DNA of 18,376 nt from JANNXY01 sp031409775 (lineage in GTDB: Bacteria; Patescibacteriota; Minisyncoccia; Phycocordibacterales; CAIZIN01): positions 1 to 18,376 of the forward strand of contig JANNXY010000053.1 in assembly GCA_031409775.1 (NCBI GenBank), read 5' to 3'. A program made the position numbers and the translations under genes. The stretch's first letter is position 1. The number at the start of each line of letters is the position of its first letter. Shown in pieces: positions 1 to 5,953 of this stretch. The notes below the pieces were generated by a model. It worked only from the letters and a program-made list of their open reading frames with translations, was not told the DNA's origin and made no database searches.

Positions 1-107
1 GCGGAGACCACCTCAATTCTTGCTTCGGTGATTCTCTCTTTGAAGTGGAACAATCCAACTGATTGGTTCCAGGGGTACTTGAAACTTGGTTCCGAGAAAA
101 TGGCCTA
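1..107 (-). other. Possible partial reading frame downstream of ruvB (unidentified)
   Basis: Beyond the ruvB stop, one minus-strand frame stays open from just after a TAG near 107-109 to the window edge. It reads as a plausible protein stretch (for example FKERITEARIEVVS near the edge). No ATG is visible; a TTG near the middle is the only common alternative start. I do not recognise the family. It could be the 5' part of a gene co-transcribed with ruvB, or chance, since the open length is only about 35 codons. Confidence 0.2.
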
Positions 108-109
108 AA

Positions 110-1123
110 TCAAGGGGATTGGGGGAGGTGTGGAGGGTTACCCAAATGTTTGTATGCTTTGTCAGTCAGGATGCGTCCACGTGGAGTGCGTTCGATGAAT
201 CCGATCTGGATTAGGTATGGTTCGTTGAACTCCTCGATCGTAGATGGCTCCTCCGCGAGTGACATGGCGAGGGTGGAGAGTCCGACGGGGCCACCTTTGT
301 ATTTGTCTGCGAGTGCATCGAGGATCTTCTGGTCGCTCTGGGTCAGCCCTACACTATCGATACCGAGCATGTCTAGGGTGGTGTTTACCACATCTTCGGT
401 AAGTGTGGTTTTGTGGACTTGGGCATAATCTCTGCATCTCTTTAATAAATAGTTTGCCGTTCGAGGTGTCGCACGGCTGCGTAATGCTATCTGATGTGCT
501 GCGAACTTTTCTATTTCGATGTTTAGTATTTTTGCTGATCTAGAAATGATCGTGGATATTTCATCAAGCGTGTAGAATTCGAGGCGGAACACTCCACCAG
601 AGAATCGTGAACGCAGCGGGGAAGACACCATAGCGATACGGGTAGTAGCTGCGATAAGTGTAAATGCCGGGAGTTCGAGCTGTATCGTGCGTGCAGATGG
701 TCCCTTGCCGATAATAATATCGAGCACACCGGATTCCATCGCGGGGTAGAGGACCTCCTCGATCGCTTTGTTGAGTCTATGAATCTCGTCGATGAACAAA
801 ATATCTCCAGCAGAAAGGTTGGTGAGTATCGATGCGAGGTCACCTACCTTGTCTATCGCAGGGCCAGAGGTCACCTTCATCTGTGCGCCGAGCTCGCGAG
901 CGATGAGGTGTGCGATGGTGGTCTTGCCGAGCCCTGGTGGGCCATAGAACATGAGGTGCTCTGGCGGGTGTTTGCGCTCGCGCGCAGCGGAAAGCAGGAT
1001 AGAGAGGTTGTCTTTGATATGCTTCTGTCCCACATAGTCATCCCATACATCGGGACGAAGTGTTTGGTCGAGGAATGCATCGGGCTTGGGCTCTTTTGGT
1101 TCTGATTTAAGTTCGCTTGACAT
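110..1123 (-). CDS. ruvB: Holliday junction branch migration ATPase RuvB
   Basis: RuvB is the AAA+ motor that, with RuvA, drives branch migration of Holliday junctions during recombinational repair. The 337-residue protein has the normal family length. Visible motifs: Walker A GPPGLGKT (61-68), Walker B LFIDEIH (109-115), sensor-1 AATTR (158-162), SPLRSRF with the arginine-finger region (168-174), and a C-terminal winged helix (about 255-325) with the DNA-contacting RTPRGR (312-317). The ATG at 1123 lacks a Shine-Dalgarno site. A weak -10-like TACTTT (minus strand, 1131-1136) lies 7 bases upstream, fitting a leaderless message. Codons 1-2 overlap the -35 box of the divergent 6S-like RNA promoter. 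ruvA and ruvC are not in the window. The family assignment is certain; the start is very likely. Confidence 0.97.
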   Translation of the reverse strand: MSSELKSEPKEPKPDAFLDQTLRPDVWDDYVGQKHIKDNLSILLSAARERKHPPEHLMFYGPPGLGKTTIAHLIARELGAQMKVTSGPAIDKVGDLASILTNLSAGDILFIDEIHRLNKAIEEVLYPAMESGVLDIIIGKGPSARTIQLELPAFTLIAATTRIAMVSSPLRSRFSGGVFRLEFYTLDEISTIISRSAKILNIEIEKFAAHQIALRSRATPRTANYLLKRCRDYAQVHKTTLTEDVVNTTLDMLGIDSVGLTQSDQKILDALADKYKGGPVGLSTLAMSLAEEPSTIEEFNEPYLIQIGFIERTPRGRILTDKAYKHLGNPPHLPQSP

Positions 1124-1145
1124 AAAAATTAAAGTATGCTACGAT
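1117..1145 (+). promoter_or_regulatory. Promoter of the 6S-like RNA
   Basis: TTGACA at 1117-1122, a 17-base spacer and TACGAT at 1140-1145, with the extended -10 dinucleotide TG at 1137-1138. This is the best -35 match in the window and predicts transcription from about 1152, just before the left arm of the long inverted repeat (1155). The -35 box overlaps the ruvB start codon on the other strand. Confidence 0.75.
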
Positions 1146-1151
1146 ACAGTT

Positions 1152-1332
1152 CTTGTTCCGCAGCACAAATCTCTAAGCAATAACCCGATTTATCGGGTAT
1201 TGGTATCACGCAAAGGACATCCTGGTTCCTCTATGGCTTTCTGGGATTATCCTTAGCACTATGCTTAACTTTTGATCTCGTTTCAAAAGCATTGCTTAGA
1301 GATTTATGAGGCGGAACTCTATCCTGTGTATC
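1152..1332 (+). ncRNA. 6S-RNA-like long structured RNA
   Basis: No reading frame explains this gap. It holds a long imperfect inverted repeat: 1155-1181 pairs with 1291-1317 at 24 of 27 positions, including 15 uninterrupted pairs. Further out, 1143-1148 can pair with 1327-1332, although 1143-1145 lie in the -10 box. Inside is an open region of about 31 bases on the 5' side and 36 on the 3' side. Each side has a small hairpin: CCCGA/TCGGG at 1183-1198, and CTTTTGA/TCAAAAG at 1269-1275 and 1283-1289. The tip is an apical stem-loop (1213-1217 with 1250-1254, and 1219-1225 with 1241-1247). Closing stem, central bubble and apical hairpin in about 170-180 nt is the architecture of 6S RNA, which mimics open promoter DNA and sequesters sigma70-RNA polymerase. 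A good promoter fixes the strand. The 3' end is uncertain because no U-tract terminator is visible. A MITE-like element is the main alternative. Confidence 0.6.
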
Positions 1333-1398
1333 TCTTTGCCTGTGTTTATCTTACCTTGCTCACAACATCTCGCAACTTAACAGTGCACAACTTGTGTT

Positions 1399-3084
1399 TT
1401 ATTGTTGTAAATCAGTAGAAATGTCCACAACCCTCTCTAGCTCGTCAAGTGTGGTCATCCCATTTAGGATCTTGATCACTCCGTCTTGGCGCATGTCAAT
1501 TATCTTTTGACTTTTGGCAGCATTTTTTATTTCTCTTTCACTTGGGTTGCCTTGGAGAGTTTCCTCGATCTCTCTGTTCATGAGCACTCCTTCGAATACT
1601 CCGATTCTACCTCTGTATCCTGTGTGATTGCATTTGTCACAACCAACCGCTTCGTAGATAAATTCTTTCTGCTTGGGCAATTCCTCGGTGCTTACATCTA
1701 CGAGTGCTTCTTCGAAATATTTCTTTTTATTCTCCGGTATCTGGACCTGCTTCTTGCAATCATTGCACAGCAGTCTAACCAGTCTCTGTGCCATAGCGAG
1801 CCGCACAGCCGAAGAAATTATCTTGGCATTCACACCTAGGTCGATGAGTCGGGGGAATGCACCAGCAGCGTTGTTGGTGTGTAGTGTAGATAGTACGAGG
1901 TGTCCCGTGAGAGCTGCGTCAATCGCTGTACCAGCAGTCTCGTTGTCGCGGATCTCACCCACCATGAGTATGTCTGGGTCCTGACGTAGGCTTGCTTTGA
2001 GTCCGAGCGCAAATGTGTAGTTTTTCTTGCTATCTACCTGAGTCTGTACAATGCCGGGCAGGTGATACTCGATCGGGTCTTCGATTGTGATTATCTTTAC
2101 TTCTGGTGTATGAATTTTCCTCAGTAGGGCGTAGAGTGTGGTGGTCTTGCCTGACCCTGTAGGACCAGTGTTCAGTAGCATCCCGTTGGGGCGTTTCACT
2201 TCTTCCATAAGTATCCCCATGAGTCGTGGGGGGAATCCGAGCGAGTCGAGTGTTACCTGGATGGATTTGGGGTTGAGTATTCGCAGAACGATAGACTCGC
2301 TATATGCTCCAGGTAGCATGGAGCTACGTATCTCTATGTCGGTATCGTTGAGGTGGATAGAGAACCTGCCGTCTTGGGCAGCGTTTTTAATATTAAGTTT
2401 CATACCAGAAAGCAATTTGATACGGGAAAGGACGAGGAAAAAAGTGTCCCGGTCAAACGACAATATGTTCTGTAGCACACCATCGAGTCTATATCGCAGT
2501 CTCACGGACTCCTCCTCTGGCTCGATATGTACATCAGATGCATTTACAGCAAATGCTCCAGCGAGTATAACCTCGAGTATGCGGGATATTCGGAAGCTCT
2601 TCTTCTCGGCCAGTATAGATGAGATGATCTTCTCTACATCTGGGACGCCTTTTATATCACTAATAATTTTATTTATTTCGTCATTCGATATATCTAGCGA
2701 ACCCGCCTTGGTCTCTGTGGTAAATGTCACGTCTTTGTACCTCTCCCACGCATGCTCCAGACTATGGGAAGATGTGATGTATAGGTTCACTATGAACCCG
2801 CGACCCTCGAGCTCGCGAACCCGTTCCATAGTATCTGCCTTCTGCGGGGAAAGTATCGCTACTTGGAGCTTCTTGCCAATCATGTTGAACACAGCGATTT
2901 TAGAAATCCTCGCTTCCTCCTCGGGGATTATGCGGAGAGCATCAGTGTTGATAGACACAGATGACAAGTCAGCGTAGGGGATGCTGTATCTAGCTGACAG
3001 TAGTCGTGCCAGATCCTCCTCTTCTGCGGTGTGGAATGTGGCTAGCTTCTCGTCGGAGTCTTTTTCGTTAAATATCACAGTCAT
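1399..3084 (-). CDS. Type IV pilus assembly / type II secretion ATPase (PilB/GspE family)
   Basis: Hexameric secretion ATPase that powers pilin assembly at the inner membrane. Numbered from the ATG at 3084 (561 residues): N-terminal MshEN-like region (about 1-130), Walker A GPTGSGKTT (307-315), Asp box EDPIEY (335-340), Walker B DPDILMVGE (369-377), His box with H395 and H402, and a zinc-binding cysteine quartet (C440, C443, C482, C485), as in PilB/GspE. An in-frame GTG at 3102 would add six residues. I prefer the ATG because TATTAT (minus strand, 3091-3096) ends exactly 6 bases before it, the spacing seen at most starts here. The rest of the pilus machinery is outside the window, so pilus versus secretion role is inferred. 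No terminator is seen after the stop. Confidence 0.93.
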   Translation of the reverse strand: MTVIFNEKDSDEKLATFHTAEEEDLARLLSARYSIPYADLSSVSINTDALRIIPEEEARISKIAVFNMIGKKLQVAILSPQKADTMERVRELEGRGFIVNLYITSSHSLEHAWERYKDVTFTTETKAGSLDISNDEINKIISDIKGVPDVEKIISSILAEKKSFRISRILEVILAGAFAVNASDVHIEPEEESVRLRYRLDGVLQNILSFDRDTFFLVLSRIKLLSGMKLNIKNAAQDGRFSIHLNDTDIEIRSSMLPGAYSESIVLRILNPKSIQVTLDSLGFPPRLMGILMEEVKRPNGMLLNTGPTGSGKTTTLYALLRKIHTPEVKIITIEDPIEYHLPGIVQTQVDSKKNYTFALGLKASLRQDPDILMVGEIRDNETAGTAIDAALTGHLVLSTLHTNNAAGAFPRLIDLGVNAKIISSAVRLAMAQRLVRLLCNDCKKQVQIPENKKKYFEEALVDVSTEELPKQKEFIYEAVGCDKCNHTGYRGRIGVFEGVLMNREIEETLQGNPSEREIKNAAKSQKIIDMRQDGVIKILNGMTTLDELERVVDISTDLQQ

Positions 3085-3135
3085 AGGTATATAATAAGCC
3101 ACATTTGGCCTACTTCCTACCGCTTTACAAACATA

Positions 3136-3164
3136 TTGACTTTTTAGTTATAATGTGATAGGAT
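3136..3164 (+). promoter_or_regulatory. Promoter of the putative lipoprotein gene
   Basis: TTGACT at 3136-3141, a 17-base spacer, and TAGGAT at 3159-3164 preceded by TG (3156-3157). Predicted start near 3171, giving a CA-rich leader of about 50 bases. Confidence 0.65.
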
Positions 3165-3205
3165 ATAAGTAAGTCAAAACAACCTCAAACCTCAACAATA
3201 TACAG

Positions 3206-3212
3206 AAAAGGA
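3206..3212 (+). promoter_or_regulatory. Shine-Dalgarno site of the lipoprotein gene
   Basis: AAAAGGA ends 8 bases before the ATG at 3221. It is notable because most other genes here have no such site. Confidence 0.6.
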
Positions 3213-3220
3213 ATCGACTT

Positions 3221-4063
3221 ATGAAAAAGTTCTTTCAAATCATCATCGCAACTATCATCGCAGTAGCCTTCACAGGCTGCGGCAGTCCAGCCAAGTCCCA
3301 TAACCACCAATCCGTCAGCTTCGCTGGCACTGGATTCTCTGGTGGTGGCTCGGCACCAGCTTCGGCTGGAACCCGAGTCACAGGCCAACGCCTCGTCTCA
3401 CCCGAAAGGACCGAGGCGAGTTCAGTCCCACGGAGTCAGGTTTTCAGTGGCTACAAAGAGGCTGCAAGCTTCATGGAAGCGAACAACTTCCACGAAGAAA
3501 TAGCCTATCCTTGTCAAACTGATTCAATGGTTGGCGACACTCGTCAGCCTCTGAGGTCGGCGGGGGAAGTCAGACACTTCTTTACTGAGGTGCGTCCGAA
3601 CTCGAGTGACAACGATCCGCTCATCAAGCGGAATGGTTACACCAAGGAGCAGGTTGCTTACTTCCGCAAGTATTGCGGAGGCGTCCATGTAACTTGGAAA
3701 GAGATCAAGAACACTGTTGTCCCAGCCCAGTACGAGGACGTCGTGGAGAACATCCCGGCACCACCACAACCCCAGCAGGTTGCGGGAACACCAACTGTGG
3801 TGCAGATGGCGGACAATTCTGTCAAAACAAGCTATCACTGGTCACCGAAGTTCTCGCTGAAAGTTGATGTGGACGGAATGCTCCGTGGGGGACAAAGACC
3901 TTCACAGAATTGTCTGCCACAACAGCGCGTTCAGCGTCAGGTACCGCAAATCCGGCGTTGCTGCCCAGATGCACCACAGTGCGTCCACCAACAGGGCGGA
4001 CGCTATGCGAGCGGAGGACGTGGTGACGCGTGGAATGGTCGGTACTATGATTTGCGACGGTGA
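3221..4063 (+). CDS. Putative secreted lipoprotein, family not recognised
   Basis: 280 residues. The N-terminus is a short signal peptide (KK then a hydrophobic run) ending in AFTGC with Cys20, an acceptable though non-ideal lipobox, so membrane anchoring by lipid is inferred. A Gly/Ser/His-rich stretch follows (21-50), then a globular-looking region (about 75-170), a Pro/Gln-rich segment (178-190) and a basic Gln/Arg/Gly-rich tail. Further cysteines at 98, 152, 231, 247, 248 and 254 could form disulphides. I do not recognise the family. The start is supported by the Shine-Dalgarno site and promoter, the end by a terminator 24 bases beyond the stop. Isoleucine is nearly always ATC (9 of 10 codons), unlike polA, which uses ATA heavily. 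This points either to horizontal origin or to selection for high expression. Confidence 0.75.
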   Translation: MKKFFQIIIATIIAVAFTGCGSPAKSHNHQSVSFAGTGFSGGGSAPASAGTRVTGQRLVSPERTEASSVPRSQVFSGYKEAASFMEANNFHEEIAYPCQTDSMVGDTRQPLRSAGEVRHFFTEVRPNSSDNDPLIKRNGYTKEQVAYFRKYCGGVHVTWKEIKNTVVPAQYEDVVENIPAPPQPQQVAGTPTVVQMADNSVKTSYHWSPKFSLKVDVDGMLRGGQRPSQNCLPQQRVQRQVPQIRRCCPDAPQCVHQQGGRYASGGRGDAWNGRYYDLRR

Positions 4064-4086
4064 AGAAAAAGTCCTCCTCAGGAGGC

Positions 4087-4121
4087 AGGTGGTGGGGAAA
4101 TTGAGTACCCACCACCTTTTT
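4087..4121 (+). terminator. Rho-independent terminator after the lipoprotein gene
   Basis: A 10-bp stem, AGGTGGTGGG (4087-4096) with CCCACCACCT (4108-4117), an 11-base loop, then a T tract to 4121. A smaller hairpin (CCTCC/GGAGG) lies just upstream. The next promoter begins 4 bases later. Confidence 0.8.
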
Positions 4122-4125
4122 GTAT

Positions 4126-4154
4126 TTGACTTTTGTACTTAAATGTGCTATTAT
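4126..4154 (+). promoter_or_regulatory. Promoter of the coiled-coil membrane protein gene
   Basis: TTGACT at 4126-4131, a 17-base spacer and TATTAT at 4149-4154, with TG at 4146-4147. It is nearly the same design as the promoter at 3136. The predicted leader is about 68 bases and contains TCAAAACAAC (4193-4202), a 10-mer also present in the leader of the preceding gene (3174-3183). Confidence 0.7.
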
Positions 4155-4212
4155 CTATACAGTTAGTTCGTTGATAACTCAACGCAAAATTCTCAAAACA
4201 ACAACCAAATCG

Positions 4213-4218
4213 AAAGGA
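4213..4218 (+). promoter_or_regulatory. Shine-Dalgarno site of the coiled-coil membrane protein gene
   Basis: AAAGGA, 10 bases before the ATG at 4229. It supports that start and contrasts with the leaderless-looking neighbours. Confidence 0.55.
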
Positions 4219-4228
4219 AACTGATAGT

Positions 4229-5338
4229 ATGAAAGATATCTGGAATAAATATGTGTGGCCATTTCTCCGTAAATGGCTCAAGCGACTTGCGGTTGTAGTG
4301 CTGATCTTACTCGTAGTCTTTGCACTAGGAGCTATTACTTGGAACAATTGGATCGAACCAGCTGTGGTAAGTACTAAGTCCGAATGGGTAAAGTTCAAGG
4401 CGGGTACATCCAACTTCAAGTCACCTTGGGATTCCAAAAAGCCCATCGACACGAAGCTTGAAGCCGAGCCAGTGGAAGATCCGCAGGTTCAAGCCGCAAA
4501 GAAAGACATCAAATTTCTGGAGGCTGAGACCAAACGGATCGCTGATCTGGAGGTTTTGGCAAAGGAGAGATTTGAGAAGGAGACGGCACTCGCAAAGACG
4601 AAAAAGGATGCAGAAGAAGCTGAGAAGGCTCGCAAGGCATCCCTGCCACCGGAACTTCCCAAAGTCCCGGAACCTGCAAAAGAACGTGGAATGGTTGAGA
4701 AGGGTTGGAATTACCTTGGAGAGCGTATAGATGCTTTCAAGGGAAAACCAGCACCCACTCCGGCAACACCGGAAGTGGCAAAACCAATCCCGTCTCCGAC
4801 ACCAGCTCCCACAACCCCACCAGCAAGTGAGGAAACTGGAGAACAGATCGCTCGGCGGTTGATGGAGGAGAAGTTTGGCAAGCAACCGACGCCAACCCCA
4901 AGTTCGATCCCCGCACCGATCGAGGCTACACAAGTGGCGCCAGCGACTCCTCCCACGAGGAAGGCGGCGGCGCCACTCGTGGTCGTACCAAGGGGTACGG
5001 CTAATAGTCCGGAGGCGAAAAAAGGTGTTGAAGTGTATGATAAGGACACATCCTTTCACCTTAGCCAAACTGTGTGGAACGGAAGGATAGCAAATGATCT
5101 CGGATTCACTTTCTCATTCGAGAAGGGAGAAAAAGTTGTAACCCAAATGAGGCTGCAGGAGTTGTTTATCAAAGCAGCTAGGCGCAAGAATCCTAACTAC
5201 GACAGTCTAAGGAAAACCCCGATTGTAATAGAGGAGGGGTCCTCTTCCAATCCGCAAGATGGCTCGTGGCAAACGCGGCATCAGGATCCGGAAACTGGGT
5301 ATGAAGCTCAGTTCAGGAGGATGTTTGGACCAAGGTGA
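4229..5338 (+). CDS. Membrane-anchored coiled-coil, Pro/Thr-rich protein, family not recognised
   Basis: 369 residues. A basic N-terminus (KWLKR) precedes one transmembrane helix (about 19-40: VVVLILLVVFALGAI and flanks). Next comes a charged Lys/Glu/Ala-rich segment (about 83-140) likely to form a coiled coil, then a Pro/Thr/Ala-rich linker (about 172-250) with PTPATP-like repeats. The C-terminal region (about 265-369) looks folded and has several aromatics. The topology suggests an inner-membrane anchor with a long stalk reaching into the envelope. I do not recognise the family. It is a single-gene unit with its own promoter, Shine-Dalgarno site and terminator. Like the preceding gene it prefers ATC for isoleucine, so the two probably belong together, perhaps as envelope partners, but nothing in the sequence proves this. 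Confidence 0.8.
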   Translation: MKDIWNKYVWPFLRKWLKRLAVVVLILLVVFALGAITWNNWIEPAVVSTKSEWVKFKAGTSNFKSPWDSKKPIDTKLEAEPVEDPQVQAAKKDIKFLEAETKRIADLEVLAKERFEKETALAKTKKDAEEAEKARKASLPPELPKVPEPAKERGMVEKGWNYLGERIDAFKGKPAPTPATPEVAKPIPSPTPAPTTPPASEETGEQIARRLMEEKFGKQPTPTPSSIPAPIEATQVAPATPPTRKAAAPLVVVPRGTANSPEAKKGVEVYDKDTSFHLSQTVWNGRIANDLGFTFSFEKGEKVVTQMRLQELFIKAARRKNPNYDSLRKTPIVIEEGSSSNPQDGSWQTRHQDPETGYEAQFRRMFGPR

Positions 5339-5359
5339 TGATGCGTTGATTATGTGGTG

Positions 5360-5394
5360 GACGGCAGGGGTTCGAATCCTCTGCCGTCTTTTTT
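5360..5394 (+). terminator. Strong terminator with tRNA T-arm-like hairpin
   Basis: An 11-bp stem (5360-5370 with 5378-5388, one G-T pair) closes a 7-base loop TTCGAAT and is followed by six Ts (5389-5394). The inner stem and loop, GGTTCGAATCC, match the consensus T-arm of a tRNA. No matching acceptor strand or anticodon arm lies upstream, so it is not a complete tRNA. It ends the coiled-coil gene 21 bases after its stop. Confidence 0.8.
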
Positions 5395-5399
5395 ATTTC

Positions 5400-5496
5400 A
5401 TACACCCATCCCCTTACCCCTTCCCGAAAGGAAGGGGAACCATGCATTTAATCTTACCTTGGGGAGAGTCGAGACGAAGTCCGGAGAGGGGTGTAT
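5400..5496. repeat. Palindromic repeat-like unit
   Basis: The ends form an 8-bp inverted repeat, ATACACCC (5400-5407) with GGGTGTAT (5489-5496). Inside is a perfect hairpin, CCCCTTCC (5417-5424) with GGAAGGGG (5430-5437), and a purine-rich right half containing two GGGGAGAG/GGAGAGGGG-like runs. It is noncoding. It resembles a REP- or MITE-type dispersed unit, but only one copy is in view. Confidence 0.4.
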
Positions 5497-5499
5497 ACT
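5494..5499 (+). promoter_or_regulatory. -10 box of tsaE (leaderless start)
   Basis: TATACT followed by 6 bases and the ATG at 5506. No convincing -35 is present. It overlaps the right end of the palindromic unit. Confidence 0.5.
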
Positions 5500-5505
5500 A
5501 TTTCC

Positions 5506-5934
5506 ATGGAATTCATATCTAGAAATCTAATAGAAACATGTGAGGCAGCGAGAGCACTCGTCCAGTCTATAGTTCCTGGCGAGCGTGCAACTGTGGTGGG
5601 GCTCACGGGGGATCTGGGATCCGGAAAGACTGCATTTACCAAATGCCTCGCCACAGAGCTCGGTATCACAGAACATATCACGAGCCCGACATTTGTAATT
5701 ATGAAATTCTATAAGATAGAAGCTAATAGCTATAAGCAACTCATACACATCGATGCATATAGACTGCGCAACGGCAGAGAGCTAGATGCACTGGGGTTTC
5801 CGAAAGAGCTAGAGGACCCAGGAAACCTGATCGTTATCGAATGGCCAGAGATAGTAAAGGATGTATTGCCCGAAGAAATGACGATGATACGGTGCAGGTT
5901 CGTGGACGAGAATACTAGGCAATTCGTTTGGTGA
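5506..5934 (+). CDS. tsaE: tRNA t6A biosynthesis ATPase TsaE
   Basis: TsaE is the small ATPase that works with TsaB and TsaD to make N6-threonylcarbamoyladenosine at position 37 of ANN-decoding tRNAs. From the ATG at 5506 the protein has 142 residues, usual for the family. Visible: P-loop GDLGSGKT (35-42), SPTF (60-63), HIDAYRL (81-87) and the C-terminal EWPE (112-115), all TsaE hallmarks. A GTG at 5491 would add five residues. The ATG is preferred because the product then starts MEFISRN as in homologues, and TATACT lies 6 bases upstream. It heads a probable tsaE-polA-holA transcription unit, with 19 bases to polA. TsaB and TsaD are not in the window. Confidence 0.93.
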   Translation: MEFISRNLIETCEAARALVQSIVPGERATVVGLTGDLGSGKTAFTKCLATELGITEHITSPTFVIMKFYKIEANSYKQLIHIDAYRLRNGRELDALGFPKELEDPGNLIVIEWPEIVKDVLPEEMTMIRCRFVDENTRQFVW

Positions 5935-5941
5935 AATATGT

Positions 5942-5947
5942 TAAAGT
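5942..5947 (+). promoter_or_regulatory. Possible internal -10 box of polA
   Basis: TAAAGT, preceded by TG at 5939-5940 (extended -10), ends 6 bases before the polA ATG. This may be a separate leaderless promoter inside the operon. Confidence 0.4.
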
Positions 5948-5953
5948 AGTGGT

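Noticed and set aside
1318..1398. Minus-strand promoter (TTGCGA-16-TAAGAT, about 1347-1374) reading the 6S-like region in reverse
   Set aside because: It is weaker than the plus-strand promoter at 1117-1145. It might serve as a distal ruvB promoter but is not enough to assign the RNA to the minus strand.
2138..2977. Long plus-strand open frame (279 codons) opposite the pilus ATPase gene
   Set aside because: It is antisense to strongly supported Walker and zinc motifs, is Ser/Ile-rich in the manner of shadow frames, and has no promoter or family resemblance.
3864..4142. Possible frameshift continuing the lipoprotein in another frame
   Set aside because: That frame runs through the terminator and into the next -35 box, while the original frame stops just before the terminator with sensible codons.
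5341..5394. A functional tRNA ending at the T-arm-like hairpin
   Set aside because: No acceptor 5' strand, D-arm or anticodon arm fits upstream, and the sequence overlaps the end of the coiled-coil gene. It reads better as a terminator.
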